A stretch of 64,000 nt of DNA from Spongiibacteraceae bacterium (GCA_028280715.1 JANQLG010000037.1:21790-85789); one strand, 5' to 3'; shown: positions 1 through 9,531, counted from the stretch's first letter. The notes: generated by a model not told the origin, from the sequence alone. A program made the numbers and translations.

Positions 1-1034
1 TTAGGTTTTTCGCGCTGTTCTGGAGGAACTGGCAATATAATACCGACTTCGCCTGTGCTCAGTTCAGCAATACTTCCTGAGGGATAGAGGCCAATACATT
101 CAACAAAGCGGTCAACCAGGTCAGGGTCAAAGTGGCTGTCTTTAGCACCCATTAAAATGCGTAATCCTTCCAGTGAAGACTTCGCTGGGCTGTAAATACG
201 TTTGCTGGTTATCGCATCATAAGTATCAGAAATAGCAACGATGCGACTGAAATAGGAAATATCTCCTGATGCCAAATTCCTTGGATAACCAAATCCATTG
301 AGGCGCTCGTGGTGGCTATAGGCAACATTTGCAGCTTCTTTGACGATGTCGCTTTTACCTTTCAGTATTTGGTAGCCCAATGTTGTATGTGTTTTCATGA
401 TGGCATATTCGTCATCGGTAAAAGAACCCTCTTTATTTAGAATTTCCAGAGGGATTTCTGCTTTCCCCATATCATGTAACAGTCCGCATAAACCAACAGT
501 TTCTAAATCATTCCGAGCCAGCCCTTCTGCTCGACCTAAAATGATCGACAGTAACCCAACATTGAGACTGTGGCGTGCTGTGTATTCATCGACGTCCTTT
601 AATAGACCAAGCCAGAGCATGGCTTCCTGGTTTTCGATAACGCTGTCGACACATTGTTTAACGGTATTTTTGGCGACGGCTGAATCAAAGCCTTTTCCCA
701 GTCGCAAGTTGTTAAAAAAGCCGTGTACAACGCTTTTAGCTTGTTGGTAGGTTTTTTGTGTTTTGGGAATAGCCTGTTGGAAGGTTGTGGTATTGGTGTA
801 TTGCTGGCGATTGGCTAAATCGGTTCTTGTAATTGAGGTTGCTGCGTTTGGTTTTCTTTCGACATAAACATATTGGCAGCATGCTTGTAATTGTTGAATT
901 TGTTGCTCTGTGCGAATAATAAAGCCATGAGTAGTGAAGGGAGAATTCGCCCAGGGACGATCTAGTTCCACGACTTTCATGCCGGTTTTGAGGCGGTCGC
1001 TCTGTACTCGAATTGTGAGGGAGTCTCTGGTCAA
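1..1034 (-). CDS. HD-GYP domain cyclic-di-GMP phosphodiesterase, 3' end cut by window edge
   Basis: 344 codons are visible and the frame runs off the left edge. The N-terminus looks like the DUF3391 domain often joined to HD-GYP proteins (KTGMKVVELDRPW near residue 17). The central region carries the HD pair in GLLHDMGKAEIP, a later HTTLGYQIL helix, and HHERLNGFGYP, which holds the GYP signature. Members of this family hydrolyse c-di-GMP in the cytoplasm with a metal centre built from these His and Asp residues. I chose the TTG at 1032-1034 because a GGAAG lies about 10 bases upstream and the DUF3391 segment begins there. An in-frame ATG at 978-980 is the alternative but would cut that domain. 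No sensor domain is visible, so the input is unknown. Confidence 0.88.
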   Translation of the reverse strand, partial: MTRDSLTIRVQSDRLKTGMKVVELDRPWANSPFTTHGFIIRTEQQIQQLQACCQYVYVERKPNAATSITRTDLANRQQYTNTTTFQQAIPKTQKTYQQAKSVVHGFFNNLRLGKGFDSAVAKNTVKQCVDSVIENQEAMLWLGLLKDVDEYTARHSLNVGLLSIILGRAEGLARNDLETVGLCGLLHDMGKAEIPLEILNKEGSFTDDEYAIMKTHTTLGYQILKGKSDIVKEAANVAYSHHERLNGFGYPRNLASGDISYFSRIVAISDTYDAITSKRIYSPAKSSLEGLRILMGAKDSHFDPDLVDRFVECIGLYPSGSIAELSTGEVGIILPVPPEQREKP

Positions 1035-1156
1035 ATTGAAGTCACTTCCGTTAAATTAATAAAAAGCTGAAATAACAACATCACTATTAACTTAGGCAGC
1101 CTAGGGTTTTATTGTAGTAGAGAATATAATTTTTTTGATAAAAAGCAGGCATAAAA

Positions 1157-1180
1157 AAAGGCGCTTGAAAAAGCGCCTTT
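1157..1180 (-). terminator. Rho-independent terminator after pckA
   Basis: AAAGGCGCTT and AAGCGCCTTT pair across a 4-base loop. On the minus strand the stem is followed by a run of seven T. It lies 19 bases past the pckA stop codon. Confidence 0.85.
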
Positions 1181-1198
1181 CAAACAAGTGGATTGCCC

Positions 1199-2734
1199 TT
1201 AAGCTTTAGGGCCAGCAGCAATAATCGCTTCAGACACATCAAACTTGGTGATGTTTTCCTGGAACAGTGCCGCCAGTTTGGCTGCTTGCTCGTCATAGCC
1301 CGCATCGTTGCCCCAGGCTTTACGTGGGTTGACGTATTTATCGTCAACGCCTGGAATCGATTTTGGAATATCCAGATTCAGTGCTTCCAGGTGCTCGGTT
1401 TCAACACTCTGCAACGAACCATTTTGAGCGGCGGTTACGACAGCGCGAGTGACTGGAATAGGGAAGCGGGAGCCGGTTCCGCCTTCGCCACCTGAACCGC
1501 CAGTCCAGCCAGTGTTGATCAGATAGACCTGAGAGCCAAAGTCTTCAATGCGTTTCATTAACAGTTCTGCATAGTCGCCTGCAGGACGAGGCATGAAAGG
1601 AGCGCCAAAACAGGTTGAGAAAGTCGGGTGGATACCGGCTTCTGCGCCTAGCTCAGTAGAACCTACACGTGCGGTATAACCTGACAGGAAGTGGAACGCA
1701 GCGGCTTCTTTAGACAAGATAGAAACCGGTGGTAACACACCAGACACATCACAGGTCAGGAATATAACGGTTTTTGGTTCACCGGCAGCATTTTCGATAA
1801 CGCGTTTTTCAACGTGCTCTAATGGGTATGAGCAGCGGCCATTTTCAGTCAGGCTGGTGTCGTCGTAGTCGGCAGTGCGGTTTTCATCCAACACAACATT
1901 CTCAACGATGGCACCGAAACGAATAGCATCCCAGATGATAGGCTCGTTTTTCTTGCTGAGGTTAATGGTTTTAGCGTAGCAACCGCCTTCGATGTTGAAG
2001 ACTGAACCTTTAGACCAGCCGTGCTCGTCGTCACCGATCAGTGCGCAGGCAGGGTCTGCCGACAGGGTGGTTTTACCGGTACCAGACAGACCAAAGAACA
2101 ATGTGGTGTTGCCACTGTCATCAACATTAGCTGAGCAGTGCATTGGCATCACATCTTTTTCGGGTAACAGGAAGTTTTGTACCGAAAACATAGCCTTTTT
2201 CATTTCACCTGCGTAGCGCATGCCTGCCAGTAGAACTTTGCGTTGTGCGAAGTTGATGATGACAACGCCATCAGAGTTGGTGCCGTCGCGCTCAGGATCA
2301 CACTCAAAGCTGGCGACGTTAAGGATAGTCCACTCTTCTTTAGCCTTAGGGTTGTACTTCTCAGGGCGGACAAACATGTTATGGCCAAATAAACCCTGCC
2401 AGGCGGTTTCAGTGTTTACTTGTACAGGAATATAGTGCTCGTCGTGGGCGCCAACGTGCAGCGTTGAAACAAAGCGGTCTTTTTGTGAGAGATATTCGTC
2501 CACGCGATCCCACAGAGCATCGAATTTATCGCTGTCGAATGGGCGGTTAACAGAGCCCCAGTCGATCGCCTCTGCAGTGGAGGGCTCTTGCACGATGAAG
2601 CGGTCAGCGGGTGAACGACCAGTGCGTTTGCCGGTGGTGACATACAGAGCGCCGGTATCGGTCAGTTGACCTTCGCCGCGGATCAATGCCTGTTCGATAA
2701 GTCCTGAAGCCGGTAGGTTGGTGTGTGTGGTCAT
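1199..2734 (-). CDS. pckA: Phosphoenolpyruvate carboxykinase (ATP)
   Basis: 511 residues, close to the usual 510-540. It decarboxylates and phosphorylates oxaloacetate to phosphoenolpyruvate using ATP, the first committed step of gluconeogenesis, in the cytosol. The ATP-binding loop [11 protein letters not shown] is at residues 215-225, followed by the metal-binding LIGDDEHGW at 232-240 and EGGCYAKTI. The N-terminal [19 protein letters not shown] is typical of the ATP-dependent family, not the GTP one. It is transcribed alone: a clear terminator follows and 215 bases separate it from hslO upstream. The pckA-hslO-hslR-yrfG neighbourhood resembles that of enteric bacteria, where nudE, igaA and yrfG precede hslR and hslO. 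Confidence 0.97.
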   Translation of the reverse strand: MTTHTNLPASGLIEQALIRGEGQLTDTGALYVTTGKRTGRSPADRFIVQEPSTAEAIDWGSVNRPFDSDKFDALWDRVDEYLSQKDRFVSTLHVGAHDEHYIPVQVNTETAWQGLFGHNMFVRPEKYNPKAKEEWTILNVASFECDPERDGTNSDGVVIINFAQRKVLLAGMRYAGEMKKAMFSVQNFLLPEKDVMPMHCSANVDDSGNTTLFFGLSGTGKTTLSADPACALIGDDEHGWSKGSVFNIEGGCYAKTINLSKKNEPIIWDAIRFGAIVENVVLDENRTADYDDTSLTENGRCSYPLEHVEKRVIENAAGEPKTVIFLTCDVSGVLPPVSILSKEAAAFHFLSGYTARVGSTELGAEAGIHPTFSTCFGAPFMPRPAGDYAELLMKRIEDFGSQVYLINTGWTGGSGGEGGTGSRFPIPVTRAVVTAAQNGSLQSVETEHLEALNLDIPKSIPGVDDKYVNPRKAWGNDAGYDEQAAKLAALFQENITKFDVSEAIIAAGPKA

Positions 2735-2949
2735 CTCGTCTTTAATTCCTGTGTGCTCTTTGACCAGAGCATCTGGCTAGATACTCTTGCCGCCGGTGAT
2801 TTGAGGCGCGCCATTATGTCAAAAAATTTTTAGCGAAGCTAACCCTTAGCATCGATTTTTGGGAGACTTTTTTACGTAGTAAAACTACAAAAAACCTAGG
2901 CGCCATGCGGGTTTGGCGGGTTTTAGTCTGTAAACGATTTAGTGCAGGA

Positions 2950-3801
2950 TTAATGAAGAGTGGGGTGGATCAGCTTCTCTATATCGTCGGGCTGAAAGTG
3001 ATAATGCTGATGACAGAACTCACAATTGACGTCGATAGCGTGCTTGTCGTCGACCATTTTTTGCAGTTCATCTTTGCCCAGTGAGGCTAACGCTTTTAGT
3101 GTTCTTTCTTCCGAACAGCTGCACTTAAACCGCATGAATTCTGCATCAAACAGACGAAGAGGATCTTGATGATAGAGTCGATGCAGGCACTGCTCAAAGG
3201 TCAGTGTCGACAGCTCCGCATGAGTTATAGTATCGGCTAAATGGGTGAGGTGTTCCCAGTCCAGTTGGCGTTGTTCAGGACTAATGTCACTGGCGGGTAA
3301 TTCCTGCAGTAACATTCCTGTAGCTATACTACCGTCGCTGAATAACCAGATACGTGTCGCCAGTTGTTCGCTCTGTTTGAAATAGCCTTCAAGACACTCC
3401 GCCAGGTTGTGACCATCAAGATTAACGATACCCTGGTAGCGCTGACCCTTTGTCGGTGTGATAGTAATGGCGAGACGACCGTTGGTCAGCAAGGTGGAAA
3501 AGTCTTCGCTGGAGGCCAGGTCAGCATTGCGGGCGATGGCACGTAGATCGTTACCTGAAGTGACTTCGGCCATGATTAGGGGTACTTCACCCTCGCTGTT
3601 GGCCTGTAGGGTGAGTGTGCCTTCAAATTTTAGTGTTGCACTCAATAGTGAAGCAGCTGCCATAAACTCTCCCAGCAGCCTGGCAACGACCTGTGGGTAA
3701 TTATGTGCTGAGAGCGTATCCTGGTAGCTTTGTTCGAGACGAGTCAGTTCGCCTCGAATATCGGTTTCTTCAAAAATAAAACGCTGCAGTAGATCAGTCA
3801 T
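2950..3801 (-). CDS. hslO: Redox-regulated molecular chaperone Hsp33
   Basis: 283 residues, the normal family length. Hsp33 is a cytoplasmic holdase activated by oxidative unfolding. The C-terminal zinc switch is intact: CSC at residues 227-229 and CEFC at 260-263, separated by the usual linker of about 30 residues. The N-terminus (LLQRFIFEETDIRGELTRL) matches the family's dimerisation domain. It sits upstream of pckA on the same strand and close to hslR, another heat-shock gene, as in enteric genomes, but here a SulP transporter is inserted between hslO and hslR. Confidence 0.97.
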   Translation of the reverse strand: MTDLLQRFIFEETDIRGELTRLEQSYQDTLSAHNYPQVVARLLGEFMAAASLLSATLKFEGTLTLQANSEGEVPLIMAEVTSGNDLRAIARNADLASSEDFSTLLTNGRLAITITPTKGQRYQGIVNLDGHNLAECLEGYFKQSEQLATRIWLFSDGSIATGMLLQELPASDISPEQRQLDWEHLTHLADTITHAELSTLTFEQCLHRLYHQDPLRLFDAEFMRFKCSCSEERTLKALASLGKDELQKMVDDKHAIDVNCEFCHQHYHFQPDDIEKLIHPTLH

Positions 3802-3865
3802 GGGCGCCGATTATATTTTATTAGGCTGTAGCTCATTAGGTTATCGTTCATTAGATTTGGAGGCT

Positions 3866-5431
3866 TTAGCCCAGAGCATCATCAGCAACAAAATACTGAG
3901 GGTCTTCAATCACATTAACTTCGACCAGGTTACCCGCTTTTTTCAGTAGTTTGCGACATTCTTCGCTCAAATGTACCAGATGTAACTGTTTGTCGGCGTT
4001 GAGGTAGCGTTCGGCCAGTGTATCGATGGCTTCCAGCCCTGAGTGGTCGCAGACACGTGAGTCGGCAAAATCAATCACCACGTCGTTGTTGGCTTGCTGC
4101 GGATTGAATTGTTCCAGGAAGGAGGTCACAGAGCCAAAGAAAAGGGGGCCATGCACACTGTAGACGGTAGAACCCTTGTGGTCTTCACGCGATTGTACAT
4201 TGATATGTTTGGCATGTTCCCAAGCAAATACCAATGCGGAAACGATAACACCCACTACAACGGCAACAGCTAAGTCGGTAGCCACGGTGACGGCAGATAC
4301 CAATACCAGAACAGCGGCATCACTTTTCGGGACTTTGCGGATAATGCGAAAGCTACTCCATTCGAAAGTACCAATTACTACAATAAACATCACGCCGATC
4401 AATGCGGCCAGTGGAATGCGTTCGATCAGGTTGGAGCCCACCAGAATAAAAACGAGTAGGCTTAGTGCGGCGGTAATGCCTGATAGTCGTCCGCGGCCTC
4501 CGGAATTGACGTTAATCATGCTCTGACCAATCATAGCGCAGCCACCCATACCGCCAAAGAATCCAGTTACTGTATTGGCGACACCCTGGCCTATACATTC
4601 GCGATTGCCTCGGCCACGGGAATTGGTGATTTCGTCTACCAGACGAAGTGTAAGTAGAGATTCAATCAGGCCGATGGCGGCGAGAATAAGTGCATAGGGG
4701 AAAATAATGGCCAATGTCTCCCAATTGAGAGGCACACTGGGAATAGCAAAGCTGGGCAGATCGCCTTTGATAGAGGCCACATCGCCCACTACGCGTGTGT
4801 CTAGGTTAAGGCCCATCACTAATAATGAGACTACAACAATAGCAGCCAGTGAAGAGGGCACCGCTGTGGTGAAGCGTGGTAGATAGTGAATGATTACCAT
4901 AGTGAGTACTACCAAACCTAACAACATATAAAGCTGGCTGCCTTCCAGCCAAGCGACATCGATGATTGAGCCTTGCATGAAAGTGCCTTCGAGCCAGCCA
5001 GGTTCACCTGCTGTGCCGAATTGACTGAGCTGTGCCAGGAAAATTACGATTGCCAATCCGTTAACAAAGCCCAGCATGACAGGATGCGGTACCATGCGGA
5101 TAAATTTACCGAGGCGCATCAGGCCAGCCAGAATCTGAAGTAAGCCCATCAACACAACCGTGGCAAATAAATACTGCACGCCGTGATCGGCCACCAGCGC
5201 CACCATTACCACCGCCAAAGCACCGGTAGCACCGGAAATCATGCCCGGGCGACCGCCTATACAGGCTGTGATCAAGCCCACCATAAAAGCGGCATAAAGA
5301 CCTACTAAGGGTTCTACACCTGCGACAAAGGCAAAGGCAACTGCTTCAGGTACCAGTGCCAGAGCGACGGTGAGTCCGGATAAAAGGTCGTTTTTAACCG
5401 TAGCGACTTTGCTCGGATGAAGTTCAAACAT
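3866..5431 (-). CDS. SulP family inorganic anion transporter with STAS domain
   Basis: 521 residues. The first ~400 residues hold many hydrophobic segments with SulP-type sequence ([40 protein letters not shown]). The last ~100 residues form a cytoplasmic STAS domain ([12 protein letters not shown]...[19 protein letters not shown]). SulP proteins move sulfate, bicarbonate or related anions across the inner membrane, often with Na+ or H+. The substrate cannot be told from sequence; bacterial homologues of this length with the [17 protein letters not shown] pattern are often called sulfate permease or bicarbonate transporter. The ATG at 5429-5431 opens directly onto the cytoplasmic N-terminus. 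It stands between hslO and hslR, which in enterics are adjacent. Confidence 0.9.
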   Translation of the reverse strand: MFELHPSKVATVKNDLLSGLTVALALVPEAVAFAFVAGVEPLVGLYAAFMVGLITACIGGRPGMISGATGALAVVMVALVADHGVQYLFATVVLMGLLQILAGLMRLGKFIRMVPHPVMLGFVNGLAIVIFLAQLSQFGTAGEPGWLEGTFMQGSIIDVAWLEGSQLYMLLGLVVLTMVIIHYLPRFTTAVPSSLAAIVVVSLLVMGLNLDTRVVGDVASIKGDLPSFAIPSVPLNWETLAIIFPYALILAAIGLIESLLTLRLVDEITNSRGRGNRECIGQGVANTVTGFFGGMGGCAMIGQSMINVNSGGRGRLSGITAALSLLVFILVGSNLIERIPLAALIGVMFIVVIGTFEWSSFRIIRKVPKSDAAVLVLVSAVTVATDLAVAVVVGVIVSALVFAWEHAKHINVQSREDHKGSTVYSVHGPLFFGSVTSFLEQFNPQQANNDVVIDFADSRVCDHSGLEAIDTLAERYLNADKQLHLVHLSEECRKLLKKAGNLVEVNVIEDPQYFVADDALG

Positions 5432-5596
5432 GCGTGCCTCTCAGCTATTTATCTGTGCAATCACCAGAGTCCCAAACGTGATGGGAGTGCTGGTAAGAAT
5501 GACCAATCGGCGCGGAAGAGTTGTTATTAGTCGCGGATGGAAAGGTCGCGAATTGTACAGAGCGGGGCCTTACAACTCAATCAGTAAGGGGCGTAA

Positions 5597-6022
5597 TTAT
5601 TCGCCTTGTTCCTGTTTAAAGCGGTGAATTTGGCGGCGTTGCTTTTTAGTAGGTCGTTCTTTGCTGATCAAACCTAACCCATTAAAGGCTTTGCGTTGTG
5701 TTGCTGCTATTTCGCGTTTCTCAATGCTGGCTTCGGTTTCGCGATATAGCAGTTGTGCTTCGCTGGCGCTGCGGCGCTGATCGGACAGGCCGATAACTTC
5801 GACTTCCTTTTCATCCCAACCCTGACGAATTATTAGTAATGCCCCCAGTTCTACTTCCTTGCTCACTTTGCTGCGAGCATTGTTGTAGTGGACTTTGCCG
5901 CCCTCGATGGCCTGTTTGGCCAGGCTGCGGGTTTTAAAAAAACGCGCTGCCCACAGCCATTTGTCTAGGCGCACATTGTCTTTGGGAAAGGGGTGTTGCT
6001 TAGATATGTCGTTTTCAGTCAT
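5597..6022 (-). CDS. hslR: Heat shock protein 15, ribosome-associated S4-domain protein
   Basis: 141 residues. The S4 RNA-binding domain starts near residue 16 (VRLDKWLWAARFFKTRSLAKQAIEGGKVHYNNARSKVSKEV), exactly the Hsp15 pattern. The C-terminus is strongly basic (RPTKKQRRQIHRFKQEQ). Hsp15 binds 50S subunits that still carry nascent-chain tRNA and helps free them after translation aborts. The start ATG lies 6 bases after the yrfG stop, so the two are probably cotranscribed. Confidence 0.95.
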   Translation of the reverse strand: MTENDISKQHPFPKDNVRLDKWLWAARFFKTRSLAKQAIEGGKVHYNNARSKVSKEVELGALLIIRQGWDEKEVEVIGLSDQRRSASEAQLLYRETEASIEKREIAATQRKAFNGLGLISKERPTKKQRRQIHRFKQEQGE

Positions 6023-6028
6023 TACTGA

Positions 6029-6724
6029 TTATAGCGAGAGTGAGTGGATTGGCATAATCTCATCGAAATGAAGAATGCCTGGGAATTCGGTGTCCTGCCG
6101 TTTCGCCTGTTTGCTGTCTGGTTGCAATAAGGTTAACAGATGTTTGATGCCATAGCGCTTGGCAGAGTGCAGCACGCTGGCGGTATCGTCGATTAATAAG
6201 GTTTTTTTCGGGTCAAAGGGGTGACTGCAATTTAGTTGATGCCAGAATTGGTACTGTTCTTTAGGTGTTCTGAAATCGTGAGAGACTACCACTTCGTCGA
6301 ACATCTCGGTTAACCCGGTTTTGTCCATTTTAAGGTCGAGACTTTTGCGATGAGCATTGGTTACCAGAATAACGTGGTGATGACTATTTTTGAGTTGTCG
6401 AAGAAATTCTTCTACATGAGGGCGAATACTGATCATATGGTCGATTTCTCTTTTCAGTGCCGGGATATCAAGCTGTAGTTGTTCTGACCAGTAATCGAGG
6501 CAGTACCAGTTTAAAGTGCCGCGCTCGTTTTCAAAGCGCGAAGTTAATGTTTTGCGCGTTGTTTCTTCGTCTTGTTGGTGAATAACAGCGTAACGTTTAG
6601 GTAAATGCTGTAACCAGAAAAAATTATCAAAGTGTAAATCCAGCAGCGTTCCATCCATGTCCAATAAAACGGTTTCTATTTGCTGCCAGTTGATGCCGGG
6701 TTTCATAGGTTTATCTGTAGTCAT
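6029..6724 (-). CDS. yrfG: HAD-family GMP/IMP nucleotidase YrfG-like
   Basis: 231 residues. HAD motif I is LLDMDGTLLD with D22 as nucleophile and D24 as acid/base. Motif II is ILVTNAH, motif III is the Lys in TPKEQ, and motif IV is LLIDDTASV. The cap contains LHFDNFFWLQHLPKRYA, characteristic of the YrfG subgroup, whose E. coli member dephosphorylates purine nucleotides. It leads the yrfG-hslR pair. Many relatives carry nudE between yrfG and cysQ; here only 142 bases separate the divergent yrfG and cysQ and no nudE is present. Confidence 0.92.
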   Translation of the reverse strand: MTTDKPMKPGINWQQIETVLLDMDGTLLDLHFDNFFWLQHLPKRYAVIHQQDEETTRKTLTSRFENERGTLNWYCLDYWSEQLQLDIPALKREIDHMISIRPHVEEFLRQLKNSHHHVILVTNAHRKSLDLKMDKTGLTEMFDEVVVSHDFRTPKEQYQFWHQLNCSHPFDPKKTLLIDDTASVLHSAKRYGIKHLLTLLQPDSKQAKRQDTEFPGILHFDEIMPIHSLSL

Positions 6725-6902
6725 CTATCTTAATTAAAGGAGCATTATGGAGCGCGATCAAAGGTTTGTTAATAGTGAACAACGGAAAGAAAAATATAGT
6801 ATGTTCATTATGAGTCTTATCAGGTTTTTATCGGTATAGTGATGCTGATTATTTTAAAACAGTGAATTGATTGAAAAGGAACAGGTTGAAAACGGAGAGT
6901 GC

Positions 6903-7742
6903 ATGTTGGAAGTAGTTAGTGCAACTTTGGTTGATGATGTAATTCAACTTTGTAGACAGGCTGGTGCTGCCATAAAGGCAATTTACCAGCAAGAAGATGC
7001 TGTGGAAGTCACACGAAAAGCAGATGACTCTCCAGTTACTCAGGCAGATTTTGCTGCTCACGAAATTTTAATTGATGGATTAAAGAGAATGACGCCCGAG
7101 GTGCCAGTGCTTTCGGAAGAAGAGCAGGCGCCTGCATTTGTTGAGCGCAGCCAGTGGTCGCGTTACTGGCTGGTGGATCCACTAGATGGCACGAAAGAGT
7201 TTTTAGCCAGAACCGGAGAATTTACGATCAATGTTGCTTTTATTGAGAAAGGCCAAGCCGTGCTGGGCGTTATTTATGTCCCCATGGAAGATGTGGCCTA
7301 TGGCGGTATCGTTGCAGATGATGAGAATGTTGCTGCCTGGAAAGTCAGAGGCGATCAAAAAGAACAGCTAGCTGTGCGCCAAATACCTCAAGATTCAATA
7401 ACGGTGTTGACTAGTAGTCGGCATAGGGGCGAACAACTAGCTGGCTGTATCCAACAGTTGGAGAAAAATTTTGCCACTGTTGAGTGGCTCAAGGCGGGTA
7501 GTGCGTTGAAATTTTGCCGGGTTGCTGAGGGGCAGGGAGATCTCTATCCCCGGTTTTCACCCTGTTGTGAGTGGGATACTGCTGCCGGTCAAGTAGTGCT
7601 GGAAGCAGCGGGTGGGCAATTGCTGGATATGGACTTTAAGCCACTGCGTTACAACCAGAAGGACTCCCTCATTAGCCCACACTTTTATGCGGTAGGAGCT
7701 GCGAATGTTGATTGGTTAGCAATATTGAAACCGCTTGAATGA
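6903..7742 (+). CDS. cysQ: 3'(2'),5'-bisphosphate nucleotidase CysQ
   Basis: 279 residues from the ATG at 6903, preceded by GGAGAG at good spacing; a TTG 36 bases upstream in frame lacks such a site. CysQ removes the 3' phosphate from PAP, the by-product of sulfate assimilation, in the cytoplasm. The inositol monophosphatase-type motifs are present: LSEEEQ, WLVDPLDGTKEFL for the metal sites, and CCEWDTAAGQVVLEAAGG near the C-terminus. Divergent from yrfG. The nearby SulP transporter could fit a sulfur theme but is on the other strand and not in the operon. Confidence 0.95.
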   Translation: MLEVVSATLVDDVIQLCRQAGAAIKAIYQQEDAVEVTRKADDSPVTQADFAAHEILIDGLKRMTPEVPVLSEEEQAPAFVERSQWSRYWLVDPLDGTKEFLARTGEFTINVAFIEKGQAVLGVIYVPMEDVAYGGIVADDENVAAWKVRGDQKEQLAVRQIPQDSITVLTSSRHRGEQLAGCIQQLEKNFATVEWLKAGSALKFCRVAEGQGDLYPRFSPCCEWDTAAGQVVLEAAGGQLLDMDFKPLRYNQKDSLISPHFYAVGAANVDWLAILKPLE

Positions 7743-7960
7743 TCGTTATCTTCTAAATAAAAAAGCTGTTTATATCGATAAGAGTTAAAAACGAAAAACT
7801 TGATAAATAACGTCGCTTTTTACTGCATCGTCTCTTATTTCAAGCTAGGATGAAAAATGCACCTCCGAAAAAAATAGAGCAATACGGGGGTGATAAGGAA
7901 AAACAATAGCGCAATAAAATGTTTTTAAAGGATGTGCCAGCAAAAAGTAAAGGTAATACC

Positions 7961-8203
7961 ATGAAAAAAACGGTAGGGTCTCTCAATCTAAATCGACCTC
8001 ATTCCCGCCATGAAACCTCAGGTGGCGCGAAATTGGCAAATACTCAAGAAATCAAGACAAAGCTTCTTGAAGAACTGGTTGAGCTGGAGAAACAAATGGA
8101 AGTGCTTAGTTCGCAATCCAGCCCAGTAGATTTCTCAATGCAACAAACCTATAAAGAAATGATCGATAGTCGAAAACGACTGTTTAATCAGCTCAATCTT
8201 TAA
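7961..8203 (+). CDS. Small protein of unknown function, 80 residues
   Basis: I do not recognise this family. The ATG at 7961 has AAAGG about 8 bases upstream; an in-frame ATG at 7919 would add 14 residues and has no ribosome site. The protein begins KKTVGSLNLNRPHSRHE, then residues 30-60 form a charged helix (TKLLEELVELEKQMEVL) and the tail (YKEMIDSRKRLFNQLNL) is another helix, so a small helical-hairpin or coiled-coil protein is likely. No signal peptide, no cysteine. It stands alone downstream of cysQ and converges on the gene at 8263. Confidence 0.6.
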   Translation: MKKTVGSLNLNRPHSRHETSGGAKLANTQEIKTKLLEELVELEKQMEVLSSQSSPVDFSMQQTYKEMIDSRKRLFNQLNL

Positions 8204-8262
8204 TATTTATATTGACGAATCTCTATAAAAAATCCGCTGGGGAATTTTAATTCTTTGGAGGA

Positions 8263-8511
8263 TTATCTTTTAGTTTTGGTAGGAGGGCTTTTCTGCTTAG
8301 TTTTATCTGAGTCAGTGCCCTTTTGATCGGATACTACTTCACTGACTAACTCAACCGCATAGTTAATTTTCAACCACCAAGGTTGTGCCTGGAAGCTCCG
8401 GTTGCGTCGGCATCCAGATCGGCGATCCAGCTCAGCAGGCATGGGAAGATCCTGTTTGCGTCGATCAACTCCCTTGCGTCGGTCGCCAAACATACTATGG
8501 GATTCAGTCAA
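8263..8511 (-). CDS. Small basic protein with repeated DRRKG-type motifs, unknown function
   Basis: 82 residues. The N-terminus has three Arg/Asp clusters in a row (GDRRKGVDRRK, ELDRRSGCRRN), a pattern seen in several short gammaproteobacterial hypothetical proteins. A short amphipathic stretch (WWLKINYAVELVSEVV) follows, and the tail is Lys/Thr-rich and probably disordered. I cannot name a family. An ATG six codons in (FGDRRKG) is an alternative start. Composition is like that of neighbouring genes. It could bind nucleic acid, but that is only inferred from charge. Confidence 0.5.
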   Translation of the reverse strand: MTESHSMFGDRRKGVDRRKQDLPMPAELDRRSGCRRNRSFQAQPWWLKINYAVELVSEVVSDQKGTDSDKTKQKSPPTKTKR

Positions 8512-8838
8512 GTAGCCACTCCAGTTGTTGTTCTGACTTAATCTTGTTTTTTCTGCGGAGACAGCAGCATTGCGCCACAGATAGAAATCGATTCTATCAG
8601 AACATTTTGTGATTGTGTGCTAAATGGCAAAATTTAATAAAGAATTCACACCTTAATTTCCTTAATGGCTTGCCTATTAATTTTTCTTTTTTGTCAGGTA
8701 CTTAGGTGTAAATAAAACATCACGTTTTCGGCTGATAAGCTCAGTGTCACAATATTCCGACAGTTTGTTGGTAAAGTGATGACTCAGTGATCTTCCAAAT
8801 GGCATCATTTTTACTTTGTTTATGGCAGGAGAGAAGAG
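8512..8838. other. Intergenic stretch without visible gene
   Basis: AT-rich DNA upstream of the minus-strand gene ending at 8511. I see no convincing ORF, no tRNA and no strong hairpin in it. It may hold the promoter of the 82-residue gene. Confidence 0.4.
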
Positions 8839-8856
8839 ATGGTGCCCAGAGGCGGA
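8839..8856 (-). repeat. Second copy of the tRNA-Phe 3' end
   Basis: ATGGTGCCCAGAGGCGGA is identical to 9022-9039, which covers the last 17 bases of tRNA-Phe including CCA plus one flanking base. The two copies are direct repeats 183 bases apart. Identity stops sharply on the tRNA-body side, so this is not a decayed full tRNA. Confidence 0.85.
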
Positions 8857-8860
8857 TTAA

Positions 8861-8979
8861 TCAAAACAGCTATAGCTGTTTTGACCCCTTCGGGGCTTCG
8901 CAGCACAGCTGCTCGTAGCAAATTGCGCCGAGGGCACAATTTGTCGAACCTGGTTCGATCCCGCATTTTGGGCTACGAG
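8861..8979. repeat. Cluster of five palindromes, last three inside an outer stem
   Basis: In order: a perfect 24-base dyad (TCAAAACAGCTA and its complement, 8861-8884); CCCC-TTC-GGGG (8885-8895); GCAGC-ACA-GCTGC (8900-8912); then CTCGTAGC (8912-8919) pairs with GCTACGAG (8972-8979) and encloses CAAATTGCGCC-GAG-GGCACAATTTG (one mismatch, 8919-8943), TCGAACC-T-GGTTCGA (8944-8958) and a small CCC/GGG stem (8960-8972). The last part folds as a cloverleaf. It lies directly downstream of tRNA-Phe in the transcribed direction and could act as terminator, processing signal or stable RNA. Confidence 0.7.
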
Positions 8980-9022
8980 TTTTTAAAGTTGTTTGGAGGT
9001 GGTTCTGGTTTGGGAAGAATAA

Positions 9023-9098
9023 TGGTGCCCAGAGGCGGAATCGAACCACCGACACGGGGATTTTCAATCCCCTGCTCTACCGACTGAGCTATCTGGGC
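9023..9098 (-). tRNA. pheT-type tRNA: tRNA-Phe (GAA)
   Basis: 76 bases with encoded CCA. The acceptor stem pairs GCCCAGA with TCTGGGC, the D arm is AGCTCAGTCGGTAGAGC, and the anticodon arm has loop TTGAAAA with anticodon GAA. The T arm contains GGTTCGATTCC. The body is nearly identical to E. coli tRNA-Phe. Confidence 0.98.
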
Positions 9099-9233
9099 TT
9101 AAGGCAATTGTTAATTGGCTTGTGCAACTACAGCTACAACTAACAGTTTGGCCGATTTGTATACGCTGGCCTGGGCGTCAAGAGGCGCGTATTAAACCGG
9201 TTCATGTCTTAGGAGTCAAGGCTGTGATGTGCT

Positions 9234-9503
9234 TTATTGTTTGGGAATATAGCCGTCGGCTTTGGCGTAATCTTCACCGGCCATAAATTTATCCATTTCC
9301 TCCTGCAAAAATTTGCGGGCCTCGGGGTTGGTCATCACGAGTTGACGTTCATTGATCAACATAGTCTGGTGTTGCTGCCACTCCTGCCATGCCTGCTTTG
9401 AGATATTATCAAAGATATCCTGGCCTTTGGGGCCGGGGTAAGGAGGAGTATCCAGGCCATCGAGTTGTTGCTGATATTTTCGGCAAAAGACTTGGCGAGA
9501 CAT
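9234..9503 (-). CDS. yggX: Probable Fe(2+)-trafficking protein YggX
   Basis: 89 residues, the normal length. The N-terminal [27 protein letters not shown] and the helix [16 protein letters not shown] are diagnostic of YggX, with the conserved Cys7. The protein protects iron-sulfur enzymes from oxidation and has been linked to Fe(II) handling in the cytoplasm. It follows mutY by 28 bases on the same strand, the order seen in E. coli and Pseudomonas, where MutY's own [4Fe-4S] cluster gives a functional link. Confidence 0.97.
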   Translation of the reverse strand: MSRQVFCRKYQQQLDGLDTPPYPGPKGQDIFDNISKQAWQEWQQHQTMLINERQLVMTNPEARKFLQEEMDKFMAGEDYAKADGYIPKQ

Positions 9504-9531
9504 GGTTTTTCCTGTACTAGATTTTCAATAA

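Noticed and set aside
1193..1495. A 100-codon plus-strand ORF opposite pckA
   Set aside because: Antisense shadow of a strongly conserved enzyme, with no independent support.
8839..9087. An 82-codon plus-strand ORF across the tRNA-Phe region
   Set aside because: It is antisense to the tRNA and the palindrome cluster; its repeated VPRGG segment is only the translated tRNA 3' end.
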